From Halalkalicoccus sp. CGA53 (GTDB taxonomy: Archaea; Halobacteriota; Halobacteria; Halobacteriales; Halalkalicoccaceae), in assembly GCF_036429475.1 (NCBI RefSeq), contig NZ_CP144125.1, positions 1,116,001-1,180,000 of the forward strand: DNA of 64,000 nucleotides, written 5' to 3'. The notes beneath the pieces are model-generated. The model ran no database searches and was not told where the DNA came from. It worked only from the letters and a program-made list of their open reading frames with translations. This document shows, in pieces, positions 34,325 to 42,962 of this stretch; the stretch's first letter is position 1, and the number at the start of each line of letters is the position of its first letter. The translations under genes were made by a program, and so were the position numbers.

Positions 34325-36007
34325 ATGGAGTACGCCGCCCTCGTGGAGCTGTATCGAGAGCTCGATGCGACCGACTCGAACCTGGAGAAGACGGCGATCC
34401 TCGCCGACGTGTTCGCCGAGGCGGACGAGACGCACCTCCCCCTGCTGGTCACGCTCTGTCGCGGCGAGGCGTTCCCCGCCCGCGAATCGGCGGAACTCGG
34501 CATTTCATCGAAGCTGACCCGCGAGGCGATATCGAAGGCGACCGGGATCGGTGAGGGAGAGATCGAGGACGCCTGGCGCGAGACCGGCGACCTGGGCGAC
34601 GCCGCGGCGTGGGCGGTCTCTGAGCGAACCCAGCAGGCGCTCGTTCCCACGACCCTCGACGTCGAGACGGTCCACGCCACTCTCGAGGGTATCGCGGGCT
34701 ACAGGGGCGAGGGCAGTCAGGGGCGACGGATCGACGCCGTCTCCCGGCTGCTCTCGGACGCCGATCCGGAGGAGGCACGCTACCTCGTCCGAACCGTCCT
34801 CGGCCACCTCCGCGTTGGCGTCGGTTCCGGGACGATCCGCGACGCGCTCGCCGAGGCTTTCTTGGATGGGGAGGAGGCTGATCGGGCGGCGATCGAGCGC
34901 GCCTACCAGCTCACGAGCGACTACCGGATCGTCGCCGAGACAGCCCGGAATGGGGGACGGGAGGGGCTCCGAGAGCTCTCGATCGAGCTCTTCCGGCCGA
35001 TCGACCTGATGCTCGCGGAGAAGTCGGAGGGGATCGCCGAGGCGATCCGTGACGTCGCGGGGGAGGGTGAGGCGGTACTCTGGGAGTACAAGTACGACGG
35101 GATCCGGGTGCAGATCCACAAACGGGGCGAGGAGGTCAGGGTCTTCACCCGACGGCTAGAGGAGATCACGGCGGCGTTTCCGGAAGCGGTTTCGGCGGTC
35201 GAGCAGTCGGTCTCGGCGGAGTCGGCGCTACTCGACGCCGAACTCGTGGGCTACGACCGAGAGACGGAGAGACCGGTGGCGTTTCAGCAGCTCTCCCGGC
35301 GCGTCCGCCGGAAGTACGACGTGGAGGAGCTTTCAGAGGAGGTTCCTACGACGCTCCACGTCTTCGACCTGCTCTTCTGTGAGGGGAGATCGCTGCTCGA
35401 CGAACCGCTTTCGGAGCGTCTCTCCCGGCTCGATCCGCTTCTCTCCGACCGCGAGGGGATCGAACACGCCGAACGACTCCGATCGCATGAGGAAGAACGC
35501 GCTCACGAGTTCTACGAGGAGGCGCTCGCGGCGGGCCACGAGGGTGTGATGGCGAAGAACGCGGCGGCCAGCTACCAGCCCGGCCGACGGGTCGGTCACA
35601 TGGTGAAAGTGAAGCCGGCGATGGAGCCACTGGACCTGGTGGTGACCCGCGCGCAGTGGAGCGAGGGCCGGCGAAGCGACTACCTCGGCCGGCTCTTCCT
35701 CGGGTGTTACGACCCCGATACCGACACCTATCCCGAGGTCGGCCGCCTCTCGACGGGCTACACCGACGAGGAACTCGCGGAACTGACCGCCCTCCTCGAA
35801 CCGCTCGTCACCGGCATCGAGGGGAGACGGGTGTCGCTCCGGCCTGAACTCGTCCTCGAGATCGAGTACGAGGAGATCCAGAACTCGCCGGAGTACGACT
35901 CGGGGTTCGCGCTGCGGTTTCCTCGCTTCCTCCGCCGACGCGACGACCTGGCGCCGGCGGACGCCGACACGCTCTCGCGCGTCGAGGCGCTCTACGAGGG
36001 ACAGTAG
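34325..36007 (+). CDS. lig: ATP-dependent DNA ligase
   Basis: A 560-residue archaeal type I ATP-dependent ligase that seals nicks in replication and repair. The adenylated lysine is in EYKYDGIR (Lys256, KxDG). The N-terminal DNA-binding domain spans about 1-220, followed by the nucleotidyltransferase domain and the OB fold with the motif VKVKPA near residue 422. No PCNA-binding box is obvious at the C-terminus. The length is normal for the family. Confidence 0.94.
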   Translation: MEYAALVELYRELDATDSNLEKTAILADVFAEADETHLPLLVTLCRGEAFPARESAELGISSKLTREAISKATGIGEGEIEDAWRETGDLGDAAAWAVSERTQQALVPTTLDVETVHATLEGIAGYRGEGSQGRRIDAVSRLLSDADPEEARYLVRTVLGHLRVGVGSGTIRDALAEAFLDGEEADRAAIERAYQLTSDYRIVAETARNGGREGLRELSIELFRPIDLMLAEKSEGIAEAIRDVAGEGEAVLWEYKYDGIRVQIHKRGEEVRVFTRRLEEITAAFPEAVSAVEQSVSAESALLDAELVGYDRETERPVAFQQLSRRVRRKYDVEELSEEVPTTLHVFDLLFCEGRSLLDEPLSERLSRLDPLLSDREGIEHAERLRSHEEERAHEFYEEALAAGHEGVMAKNAAASYQPGRRVGHMVKVKPAMEPLDLVVTRAQWSEGRRSDYLGRLFLGCYDPDTDTYPEVGRLSTGYTDEELAELTALLEPLVTGIEGRRVSLRPELVLEIEYEEIQNSPEYDSGFALRFPRFLRRRDDLAPADADTLSRVEALYEGQ

Positions 36008-36090
36008 CCGGTCGGGGTCGACAGGCGGAACCGGGTGACGCGAACGTGCTCGACCCGCCGACACGACGCCGCATCCCGACCCCACGGCCA

Positions 36091-36953
36091 TTACAGGTGC
36101 CCGTAGCCTCGGCGTTCGAGCTCCCGGTCCAGCTCCGCGTTCATCGCTTCGAGCCCGCGGTCGTCGAGTCCCGAATCCCGCGCGACGCTCGTGGCGTCAG
36201 CGACGGTGGCGTGCCACTCCCGTACCGCGTCCACGAGCCGACCGAGCGCCGCTTCCTCCGTCGCTTCGCCCCGTTCGATCCCGGCTGCCACGTCCCAACC
36301 GTGGTCGAGGTGTTCGAGCAGGTATTCGGCGTCTTCGAACCGGATCGCCACCCTGCCCGACTCGCCGGATTCCGTCCTTCTGAGGGCGAGGACGTGTTCG
36401 ACGTCCTCACGTTCCTCGAGCGCACGGAGGTCGTCGACCGGCACTGGACCGTCCGGGAAGATCGATTCGAGCGGTTCCGGGAGCGCCGTCCCCTCCCAGT
36501 CGGCGGGTGATACTGCTCGACGGGGTCTCCTTTCTCCTTCACGACCTCCGGCGCTCTGTCCCCCGACTCGTCCCGGAGGACCTCCTTCAGTATCGCGTAG
36601 AACCGCCACTCGTCACCGTAATCGAACAGGTAGCAGATCCGGTCGCGCTCTGCCAGCCCCGGCCGTCCGACCATTCCGTCGATCGTCGTCTCCTCGGCGT
36701 TGTACACCTCCTCGTCGGGGCGTATCGATCCCCCGGGTAGCTCCTCGAACTCCAGTGGACACTGGTACTTCACGTCGCTCCGCCAGTACTCCTCGCCCGC
36801 GCCGACGAACCAGAGGTGGTCCCGGCCGAGCCCGACCGATCGGTTGAACGCCGCCTGGAACTCGTCGACCGTTCTCTCCCCGCCGATCACGACGTCCCGC
36901 CACAGCGACGTCGGATCCGGATCGAGCTTGACGCGGAACCGGTAGGCCGTCAA
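36091..36953 (-). pseudogene. pRiA4b ORF-3-like (PF07929) protein, frameshifted
   Basis: The first part reads LTAYRFRVKLDPDPTSLWRDVVI and continues through YLFDYGDEWRFYAIL to about EKGDPVEQYHPP. The homology then moves to another frame at ADWEGTALPEPLE, and that frame runs to the stop at the left end. The break is near 36505. The N-terminal region matches the IS1096 TnpR-like/pRiA4b ORF-3 family. The initiation codon would be TTG, overlapping the upstream stop as TTGA. It is either a sequence error or a decayed accessory gene. A full product would be about 287 residues. Confidence 0.68.
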
Positions 36954-37918
36954 CCCCGTATCTCCCCGCCCGTGCGGAAGCTCGTGAGGTCGCCGATCCG
37001 CCGCTCTAGCTCCTCGATCTCCCGGCGGAGCGTCTCCGCTTCGGCGTCCTCGCTCGTCGCGAGCCGGTCCTTCAACCCCTGAAGGCGCGAGCGTTTGACC
37101 TCCTCGTCCACCTCGGCCTTCCTGACGTACTCGCGCTCGTCGACGTCGTAGACGGCGGATTCCGGAAGGGTCGTCACCTCGAGCGCTTCGTCGACCTTCT
37201 CGCGATCGACGCCGGTCACCCGCTCGCGATCGATTCCGGCGTCCTCCAGGATCGAGAGCACCTCGTCGTCCTTGAGCGACCGATTGCGGCGGCTCGTCCG
37301 CCGGACCGATCCGTACTGTCCGTGGACGGGTCGGTCGTGGTGAAGCCTGGCGAGGAGCGTGTCGGTCACCTCCCGCCGGAAGTCGTCTGCGTTCCGTTGT
37401 ACGTCGGAGAGAAGCGTGTAGAGGTCCACGAGGGTCTCCGTCTCCAGGCCCTGCAGATCGGTCACGTCGTGGCGTTCGAGCGCGTCGACGAGGAGGAGGG
37501 ACTCCGAGTAGACGTCCAGACCGTCGGGTTCGGTCCGCTCTCGCTCCTCGGGTTCGGCTGCCGCATCGACCAGCCGGGTCGACGTCGGCCCCTCCGTCTC
37601 GACGATGACACCCGCCTCCTCGTCGACCTCGAACCGCGGGTGCAGGCTCAGTACCGCGGGGTACGGATCGGCATCGGGCGGGAGCCTGTCGAGGGCGAAC
37701 CCGTCGCGGGCGTCCCGAACGCGGTGATAGAGCGTCTCGAACTGCTCGCGCTGGAGCGGTCGCTTCTCCCCCGAGTCCTCGAACCGGATTACCACCCGGT
37801 GTTCCTGCGTGTCGACGACGCGAAACCGCCGGTGCGACAGCGACGCAAGGAACGTAGCGCCCTCGGGGAGCCCGTCGAGGCCCTCGAGGAGCGTCTTCCA
37901 ACTGACGCTGAACGACAT
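36950..37918 (-). CDS. Unrecognised acidic protein with C-terminal coiled coil
   Basis: A 322-residue protein with no family I know. The N-terminal 110 residues have alternating strands (TFLASLSHRRFRVVDTQEHRVVIRF). The middle is helical, and residues about 270-310 (KRSRLQGLKDRLATSEDAEAETLRREIEELERRI) form a likely coiled coil. It is coupled by TTGA to the frameshifted pRiA4b ORF-3-like gene and stands behind a 14-bp palindrome. The pair may be an accessory module inserted beside the DNA ligase. Confidence 0.6.
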   Translation of the reverse strand: MSFSVSWKTLLEGLDGLPEGATFLASLSHRRFRVVDTQEHRVVIRFEDSGEKRPLQREQFETLYHRVRDARDGFALDRLPPDADPYPAVLSLHPRFEVDEEAGVIVETEGPTSTRLVDAAAEPEERERTEPDGLDVYSESLLLVDALERHDVTDLQGLETETLVDLYTLLSDVQRNADDFRREVTDTLLARLHHDRPVHGQYGSVRRTSRRNRSLKDDEVLSILEDAGIDRERVTGVDREKVDEALEVTTLPESAVYDVDEREYVRKAEVDEEVKRSRLQGLKDRLATSEDAEAETLRREIEELERRIGDLTSFRTGGEIRG

Positions 37919-37958
37919 GAACGTCGGTTACCCGGCGATCCAGTTACCGGTTCTCGAT

Positions 37959-37972
37959 GGGGTGATCACCCC
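37959..37972. promoter_or_regulatory. Perfect 14-bp palindrome between divergent genes
   Basis: GGGGTGATCACCCC reads identically on both strands. It lies 41 bp before the ATG of the unrecognised gene on the minus strand and 67 bp before the exonuclease gene on the plus strand, a suitable place for an operator. No matching regulator is identified. Confidence 0.4.
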
Positions 37973-38038
37973 AGAGGGGACCTCGATCACGCTCCTCGCT
38001 CGAAAGCGTGAAAGCCGTACGTCGCTCACCGGATAGCG

Positions 38039-39013
38039 GTGCCAGTCAGACACACCGACGGGATCGAGATCCCCCTCGGTAACGAAACGGTCGTCTGCGA
38101 CGCGACCGTTCCAACTGGGATCGCCGCGTTGAGCCACGCCCACGGCGACCACCTCTACCGCGAGCGTCCGGAGGAACTGCTCTGCTCGGCGCTGACCGCC
38201 GGCCTCGCGGAGGTGCGCCGGCGGGAGGAGGGTCGGATCTCCCGGACGACCCACCCGGCGGTCGATCTCGTCCCCGCCGGCCACGTCGCCGGTTCCCGGT
38301 CGATCCTGGTGACCGACGAGGGTGGTCGGAAGACGCTCTACACGGGCGACATCTCGACGCGCGATCGCTTCTTCCTCCGAGGGTTCGAACCGCCAGACGC
38401 GGACGAACTGGTGATCGAGACGACCTACGGCGAGCCGGCGTACGTCTTCCCGCCGCAGGACGACCTCGAAGCCGAGATCACGGACTGGCTCTCGGACACG
38501 ATGGACGCGCCCGTACTGCTCTTCGGCTACACGCTCGGCCGGGCGCAGGAGCTCGAGAAACTGGTCGAGCGCTCGGAGCGGGATCGGCTGTTCGTGACGC
38601 GGGCTACCGCACGGATCGACCGGGTGATCGAGTCACACACGGACGTCGAGTTCGCCTCCGAGCGCTACCGCGAGGAGACGACCTTGGAACCGGGTGACGC
38701 GCTCGTCCTCCCGACGCAGACGAGCAGACTCTCGTTCGTCGAGAAACTCCGCGAGGAGGGGGCGATCAAGGCCGGCTTCTCCGGCTGGGCGACGAACCCC
38801 GGGTTCGAGTTTCGGGGCGACTACGACGTCACGTTCGCGCTCTCGGACCACTGCGATTTCGAGGAGCTGCTCTCGGTCGTGCGGACGGTCGACCCGGAGG
38901 TGGTCTACACGCACCATGGGTCGACCGACGCCTTCGCGAGCCACCTGACCCGGGAACTGGGCTACGACGCCCGGTCGTTGAAGCGCGACCAGACGACGCT
39001 CGGTGAGTTCTAG
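38039..39013 (+). CDS. Beta-CASP-type metallo-beta-lactamase nuclease
   Basis: A 324-residue MBL-fold protein. The metal site begins with SHAHGDH (His33, His35, Asp37, His38); PAGHVAGS and YTGDIS follow, then a TTYGEP and a GYTLGRAQELEKL segment of the beta-CASP insert and a final SDHCDFEELL. The pattern fits the family of mRNA 3'-end processing exonucleases (YSH1-like, DNA or RNA). A nucleic-acid substrate is likely but its nature is not. The start is GTG. Confidence 0.8.
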   Translation: MPVRHTDGIEIPLGNETVVCDATVPTGIAALSHAHGDHLYRERPEELLCSALTAGLAEVRRREEGRISRTTHPAVDLVPAGHVAGSRSILVTDEGGRKTLYTGDISTRDRFFLRGFEPPDADELVIETTYGEPAYVFPPQDDLEAEITDWLSDTMDAPVLLFGYTLGRAQELEKLVERSERDRLFVTRATARIDRVIESHTDVEFASERYREETTLEPGDALVLPTQTSRLSFVEKLREEGAIKAGFSGWATNPGFEFRGDYDVTFALSDHCDFEELLSVVRTVDPEVVYTHHGSTDAFASHLTRELGYDARSLKRDQTTLGEF

Positions 39014-39069
39014 CGGCCGACCGCCGGCCGCGGGCCCGACTTATCCGTTCGGCGAACGTAGGGGGTCGA

Positions 39070-39705
39070 ATGAAGAACAGGACGCGACTCCTCGCGCTCG
39101 CAGGGGTGGGCCTCGCCGCGACGGTCGGAAAGCGCACGATCGAGAGCCGCCGGGCCGAGCGGGTCCCGTACGAGACTGTCGAGGAGGGAGACGACGTCGA
39201 GCTCCGGCGCTACCCCCGGTGCGTGCTCGTCGAGACGACGGCACCGACGGAGACGGCGGCGTTCCGACGCCTCGCGGAGTACATCGGCGGCGAGAACGAG
39301 GGGGTCGAGACGGTCTCGATGACGGCGCCGGTCCGCACCGGTAGCGAGGCGGGAGGCGTCGACGTCCCGATGACCGCGCCGGTCCGCACGGACGAGGGAG
39401 GGGAGGGTGTGCGGATGGCCTTCTACCTCCCGTCGAGCTACGACGCGGCGAACGCGCCGCTCCCGACCGATCCCGCCGTTCGGCTGATCGTCGAGCCGTC
39501 CCGGACGCTCGCCGTCTCGGACTTCTCGTGGTTCGCGACCGACGACCGGGTCGAACACGCAGAGCGCCGGCTGCGCGAGGCACTCGACGAGTGGGGCGTC
39601 GAACCTCACGGGGAGGCGGTCCTTCTCCGGTACGACCCGCCGTGGACGCTCCCGTTCCTCCGGACGAACGAGGTGGCGGTCGAGGTCCGGGCGGCGGGGG
39701 AGTGA
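39070..39705 (+). CDS. SOUL heme-binding family protein
   Basis: A 211-residue protein with an N-terminal hydrophobic segment (6-20) and the SOUL/HBP pattern: VPYETVEEGDDVELRRYP, then FRRLAEYIGGENEGVETVSMTAPV (the MTAPV motif repeats as PMTAPV) and MAFYLPSSY. SOUL proteins bind heme or other tetrapyrroles, though many archaeal members are untested. It overlaps the decayed DUF2391-like gene downstream by GTGA. Confidence 0.85.
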   Translation: MKNRTRLLALAGVGLAATVGKRTIESRRAERVPYETVEEGDDVELRRYPRCVLVETTAPTETAAFRRLAEYIGGENEGVETVSMTAPVRTGSEAGGVDVPMTAPVRTDEGGEGVRMAFYLPSSYDAANAPLPTDPAVRLIVEPSRTLAVSDFSWFATDDRVEHAERRLREALDEWGVEPHGEAVLLRYDPPWTLPFLRTNEVAVEVRAAGE

Positions 39706-40332
39706 CGGGACCGGTCAGCAGGCCCTACTCCCGCGTTTCTCACTCTCGGGGTACGACCCACACCGGCCGGGACGACCCGCGAACACCGCCGGAGCCGGGC
39801 GACCTCCTCGAGGAGCTCGACCGACTCGAACGGGCCGTCGACTCACCGGAGGAGCGCGAACAGGTGAGACGGACGATCCACGTCGCCCGTACTGCCCCAT
39901 GGTGGCGTCTTCGGCCAGCGGATCCGCCCGTTCGGCCCGCCCGACGTCGCGGAGGCGTCCGTCGGGAGCGTCGTCATCGGATTACCGCTCCTCGTCGAGG
40001 ACGGCGTCCTCGACATCGGGACCTTCATGGCCGCCTCGCCGGCCTTTATCCTCGCGAACCTCGGGTTCGCCCTCGCGCTCGTCGTCGGCCTGCTCTACGT
40101 CGCTCGGTTCCAGCGGGTCGAGATCGTCGATCCCTACTTCGGCGTGCTGCCTCGCCGGCTCGTCGGCGTACTCGCCGTCTCGTTCGTCACCGCGACGCTC
40201 ATGATGACGCTCTGGGGCGCGTCGACTGGGCCGATCAGTGGCTCGCGCTCTGTCAGATGAGCGTGAGCTTCACGGGGATGGCCGTCGGCGTCCCTCGGGG
40301 ACATCCTTCCGGGCGAGCGCCGGCGCGAGTGA
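39702..40332 (+). pseudogene. DUF2391-like membrane protein, three frame changes
   Basis: The frame opens with GTG overlapping the SOUL stop and reads LLEELDRLERAVDSPEEREQV. Homology moves to a second frame near 39895 (VFGQRIRPFGPPDVAEASVGSVVIGLPLL, then two membrane helices), back to the first near 40214 (RVDWADQWLALCQM), and forward again near 40289 (SLGDILPGERRRE). Conceptually joined, it gives about 210 residues like DUF2391 haloarchaeal membrane proteins. Two breaks touch runs of four C or four G. The gene cannot be translated as it stands. Confidence 0.75.
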
Positions 40333-40406
40333 CAACGGTTATCCCGCCCCCCTCGGTACGGGGAGCCAACTGGCGATGGAGTCAGCCCCGGTACCGAGAC
40401 CGGCCG

Positions 40407-40808
40407 ATGACCATTTCGAGAGCCATGTCGCAGGTCCATCCCCTCGCGCGCATCGAGACGGTGTTGATGATCGGTATCGGCGGGTTCGCCGGGTCGAACC
40501 TCCGCTACTTCGTCGAGCTGACGGTGCCCTCGACGCTCGGGGCGACGCTCGCCGTGAACGTGCTCGGGAGCTTCGCGCTGGGCGTCCTCCTCTACGAGGC
40601 GATCTACAGCGGGGCGTTCTCGGACCAGGCGGGCACCGTCTTCGGCACGGGCTTTCTCTCCTCGTTCACTACCTACAGCATGTTCGTCTTCGACCTCTTC
40701 ACGAGCGCGCCTCGGCTCGCGCTCGCCTACCTCTGCGCGAGCTATCTCCTGGGTTTTCTCGGGGTGCTCGCCGGTCAGTCCGTCGCCCGGCGGCTGGAGG
40801 CGATCTGA
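40407..40808 (+). CDS. crcB: Fluoride efflux transporter CrcB, first subunit
   Basis: A 133-residue four-helix Fluc/CrcB protein. The GGFAGSNLRYF segment near residue 21 and the NVLGSFALGVLL helix with its Asn near 50 are family hallmarks, as is GTGFLSSFTTYSMF with the Phe and Ser residues that line the fluoride path. It is followed directly by a second crcB. A second ATG six codons downstream could be the true start. No fluoride riboswitch is apparent upstream. Confidence 0.88.
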   Translation: MTISRAMSQVHPLARIETVLMIGIGGFAGSNLRYFVELTVPSTLGATLAVNVLGSFALGVLLYEAIYSGAFSDQAGTVFGTGFLSSFTTYSMFVFDLFTSAPRLALAYLCASYLLGFLGVLAGQSVARRLEAI

Positions 40809-41147
40809 GTGGAGGCGTATCTCCTGGGAACCGGCGGGGCGATCGGCGCCGTCCTGAGACACCTCGTCTACCAGCTGCTCGTCGACCAGGACCTCCCGGT
40901 TCCAACGCTCGTCGTGAACGTCGTCGGCAGTTTCGTCTTCGGTCTCGTCGTCTTCGGCGGCGCCGCCTCGGACACCTTCTTCTTCCTCGGGATCGGGGCC
41001 TGTGGCGCGTTCACCACCTTCTCGACGTTCTCCTACGAGACGGTTCGGCTCTGGCAGGAGGGGCGGTGGGGGCTTTCGATCGGCAACGCCGCCGCGAACG
41101 CGCTCTGCTCGCTCGGGGCGATGGGCGTCGCCTGGCTCCTCGTTTGA
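40809..41147 (+). CDS. crcB: Fluoride efflux transporter CrcB, second subunit
   Basis: A 112-residue CrcB/Fluc protein starting with GTG immediately after the first crcB stop. GGAIGAVLRHLVYQLL, VVNVVGSFVFGLVVF and GACGAFTTFSTFSYE are the expected helices. Two different CrcB subunits encoded head to tail usually assemble into an antiparallel heterodimeric channel, each inserted in opposite orientation, so both genes are probably needed. Confidence 0.9.
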   Translation: MEAYLLGTGGAIGAVLRHLVYQLLVDQDLPVPTLVVNVVGSFVFGLVVFGGAASDTFFFLGIGACGAFTTFSTFSYETVRLWQEGRWGLSIGNAAANALCSLGAMGVAWLLV

Positions 41148-41201
41148 GCCCCGTCGGGTGGCCCCAGTAACGTATTCCTCCGCGGCGGTCCAACGGGCTC
41201 C

Positions 41202-41640
41202 ATCTACGAGACGATCCTCTTCCCGACCGACGGCAGCGAGGGCGCGAGGGTCGCCACGACACACGCGGTCGACCTCGCGACGACGTACGACGCGACCTCG
41301 CACGTCGTCCACGTGATCGACGATCGGTCGTTCGAGGCCGAAACGATCTCCGGAACGGTCCCCGAAGCGCGTCGCGAACGCGGCGAGCGGTCGTTCGAGG
41401 AGGTCGAGGCGCTCGCGGTCGACGCCGGGGTCGACGTCGTCGGCCGGATTCGGCGGGGAATCCCACACCAGGATTGATCCTCGCGTACGCGGGGGAGAGC
41501 GACGTCGCCCTCGTCGTGACCGGAACGCACGGTCGCTCCGGACTGGCACGCTATCTCCTCGGAAGCGTGGCCGAGCGCGTCGTACGGACCTCGCCGGTTC
41601 TTGTCCACACCGTCGGCGCGGATCCGGGCTGCCCTCCTGC
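41202..41640 (+). pseudogene. UspA-type universal stress protein, no start codon and frameshifted
   Basis: The conserved opening reads IYETILFPTDGSEGARVA, but its first codon is ATC where ATG is expected, and no upstream in-frame start exists before the sequence leaves the family. The frame ends at TGA 41475-41477, while homology resumes in another frame (ILAYAGESDVALVVTGTHGRSGLARYLLGSVAERVVRTSPVLV). Both the start and the reading frame are therefore lost. The 3' end is approximate because no in-frame stop follows. Confidence 0.78.
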
Positions 41641-41643
41641 GTG

Positions 41644-41844
41644 TTACCCCGTCCTCGACGACCGGTCCATCGTGGGCGTCGCCCACGCCTCGAGGACGAC
41701 GCCGGCGGCGGTCCCACAGAGCAGGCCGAGCAGCGGCCACAGCGCCAGGTCGCCGAGGGCGTATCCTACCAGCGTTCCGGCGACGACACCGGTCGTCGTC
41801 CCGGCCGCGAACGCCGCCGTCGCCCGCCGTTCGATCGCGTCCAT
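41644..41844 (-). CDS. Small glycine-rich two-helix membrane protein
   Basis: A 66-residue protein with two hydrophobic helices rich in Gly and Ala (TTTGVVAGTLVGYALGDLALWPLLGLLCGTAAGVVLEAW). The Gly-zipper-like pattern suggests tight helix packing. Its ATG overlaps the stop of the aldo/keto reductase gene by one base (TGATG), so they are translated together. Function unknown. Confidence 0.65.
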   Translation of the reverse strand: MDAIERRATAAFAAGTTTGVVAGTLVGYALGDLALWPLLGLLCGTAAGVVLEAWATPTMDRSSRTG

Positions 41845-42932
41845 CACTCGAACACCGAATCGAACGTCTCGGCTCCCAGCGGATCGAACCGCCCGGCAGC
41901 GACGTTCTCCTCGACGTGTTCTCCCCGACTCGCTCCGACCAGCGCGCTCGTCACGCCCGGGGCGCTCCGCGCGAAGTTGATCGCCCGCTGGACCGGGGAG
42001 CCGCCCGCGAGCAGCGAGGTGACCTCCTCCGGGAGCCCGTCCGCGAGCTCGCCCTGTCCGATGCTCGTGCTCGTGAACACGGAGAGGCCGGCGTTCTGGG
42101 CGAACCAGAGTGCGCTCTCGGTGCCGTCCCGTCCCTCGTGGGCTTCGACGGTGAACGCATCGGCCATGTGAACGTTGAACGGAAGCTGGATCGCTCTCAG
42201 ACCGGTCGAGGTGTTCCCCACCGTCTTCGCCGCCGACCGCGCCCGCGAGACGATCTCGGGTAACGAGAGGTAGCTCTCGTGCTCCTCGTGGACGCGCAGC
42301 GCCTCCCAGGTCGCCACCCCGTAGTACCGGAGTTCGCCCGCTGCCCGGCGCTCTTCGAGCCGCTCGAACGCTCTCTCTAGCTGGCCGTAGACCTCCGTCC
42401 GCGAGCGGACCCTGAGCTGTGTTTCGGGGTTGTGGAGGTAGTAGAGGTCGATCACCTCCAGGTCGAGGTTCTCCCTCGAGCGGTCGAACTGGTCGTCGAC
42501 GTAGTCGGGAGAGAGCGCGTGGGCGCCCATCGCGAGGTCGTCGACGTCGAGTATCCCGCTGTCGACGTACGCCGATTTCACGTAGCTTCCCGGGTCCGAC
42601 GGCCGCTCGCCGTCGAACGGGACGAACCCGCCCTTCGTCGCCACGAGCACCGCTTCTCTCTCCACCTCGCTCTCGACGAGCGCCTCGCCCACGACCCGCT
42701 CGGAACGCTGGTGGCGGTAGTTGATCGCCGTGTCGATCACGTTACAGCCGCGTTCGAGCGCCGTGAGAATCGCCTCGCGGTACCGGTCGTCGACCGTGTC
42801 GGTCGGCTCGCCGAGGTAGGTCCCGAGGCCGATACTGGAGACCACCCCGTCGCCGAACCGGCGGAAGTAGGTGCGACCGAACTCCTCGCCGAACCGGTCG
42901 CGGTATGCCCACGTCGCCTCCTTCGTCGCCAT
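41844..42932 (-). CDS. Aldo/keto reductase
   Basis: A 362-residue TIM-barrel oxidoreductase using NAD(P)H. It has NVIDTAINY with the catalytic Asp and Tyr, ATKGGFV with Lys, LYYLHNPE, then SALVGASRGEHVEEN near the C-terminus, the conserved cofactor segment. Length and order match the archaeal AKR group that acts on sugars or aldehydes. The final part is intact, so the overlap with the small membrane protein is real. Confidence 0.88.
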   Translation of the reverse strand: MATKEATWAYRDRFGEEFGRTYFRRFGDGVVSSIGLGTYLGEPTDTVDDRYREAILTALERGCNVIDTAINYRHQRSERVVGEALVESEVEREAVLVATKGGFVPFDGERPSDPGSYVKSAYVDSGILDVDDLAMGAHALSPDYVDDQFDRSRENLDLEVIDLYYLHNPETQLRVRSRTEVYGQLERAFERLEERRAAGELRYYGVATWEALRVHEEHESYLSLPEIVSRARSAAKTVGNTSTGLRAIQLPFNVHMADAFTVEAHEGRDGTESALWFAQNAGLSVFTSTSIGQGELADGLPEEVTSLLAGGSPVQRAINFARSAPGVTSALVGASRGEHVEENVAAGRFDPLGAETFDSVFE

Positions 42933-42962
42933 GACTCGAGTTCGGGCCCTGGCTGCAAAAGG

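Noticed and set aside
36091-36953. Transposable element because of the IS1096 TnpR-like family name
   Set aside because: Only a passenger-type domain is present; there is no transposase, and I saw no terminal inverted repeats or target duplication.
40333-40406. Fluoride riboswitch before crcB
   Set aside because: I could not identify the conserved pseudoknot pattern by eye in this short stretch; a covariance search would decide.
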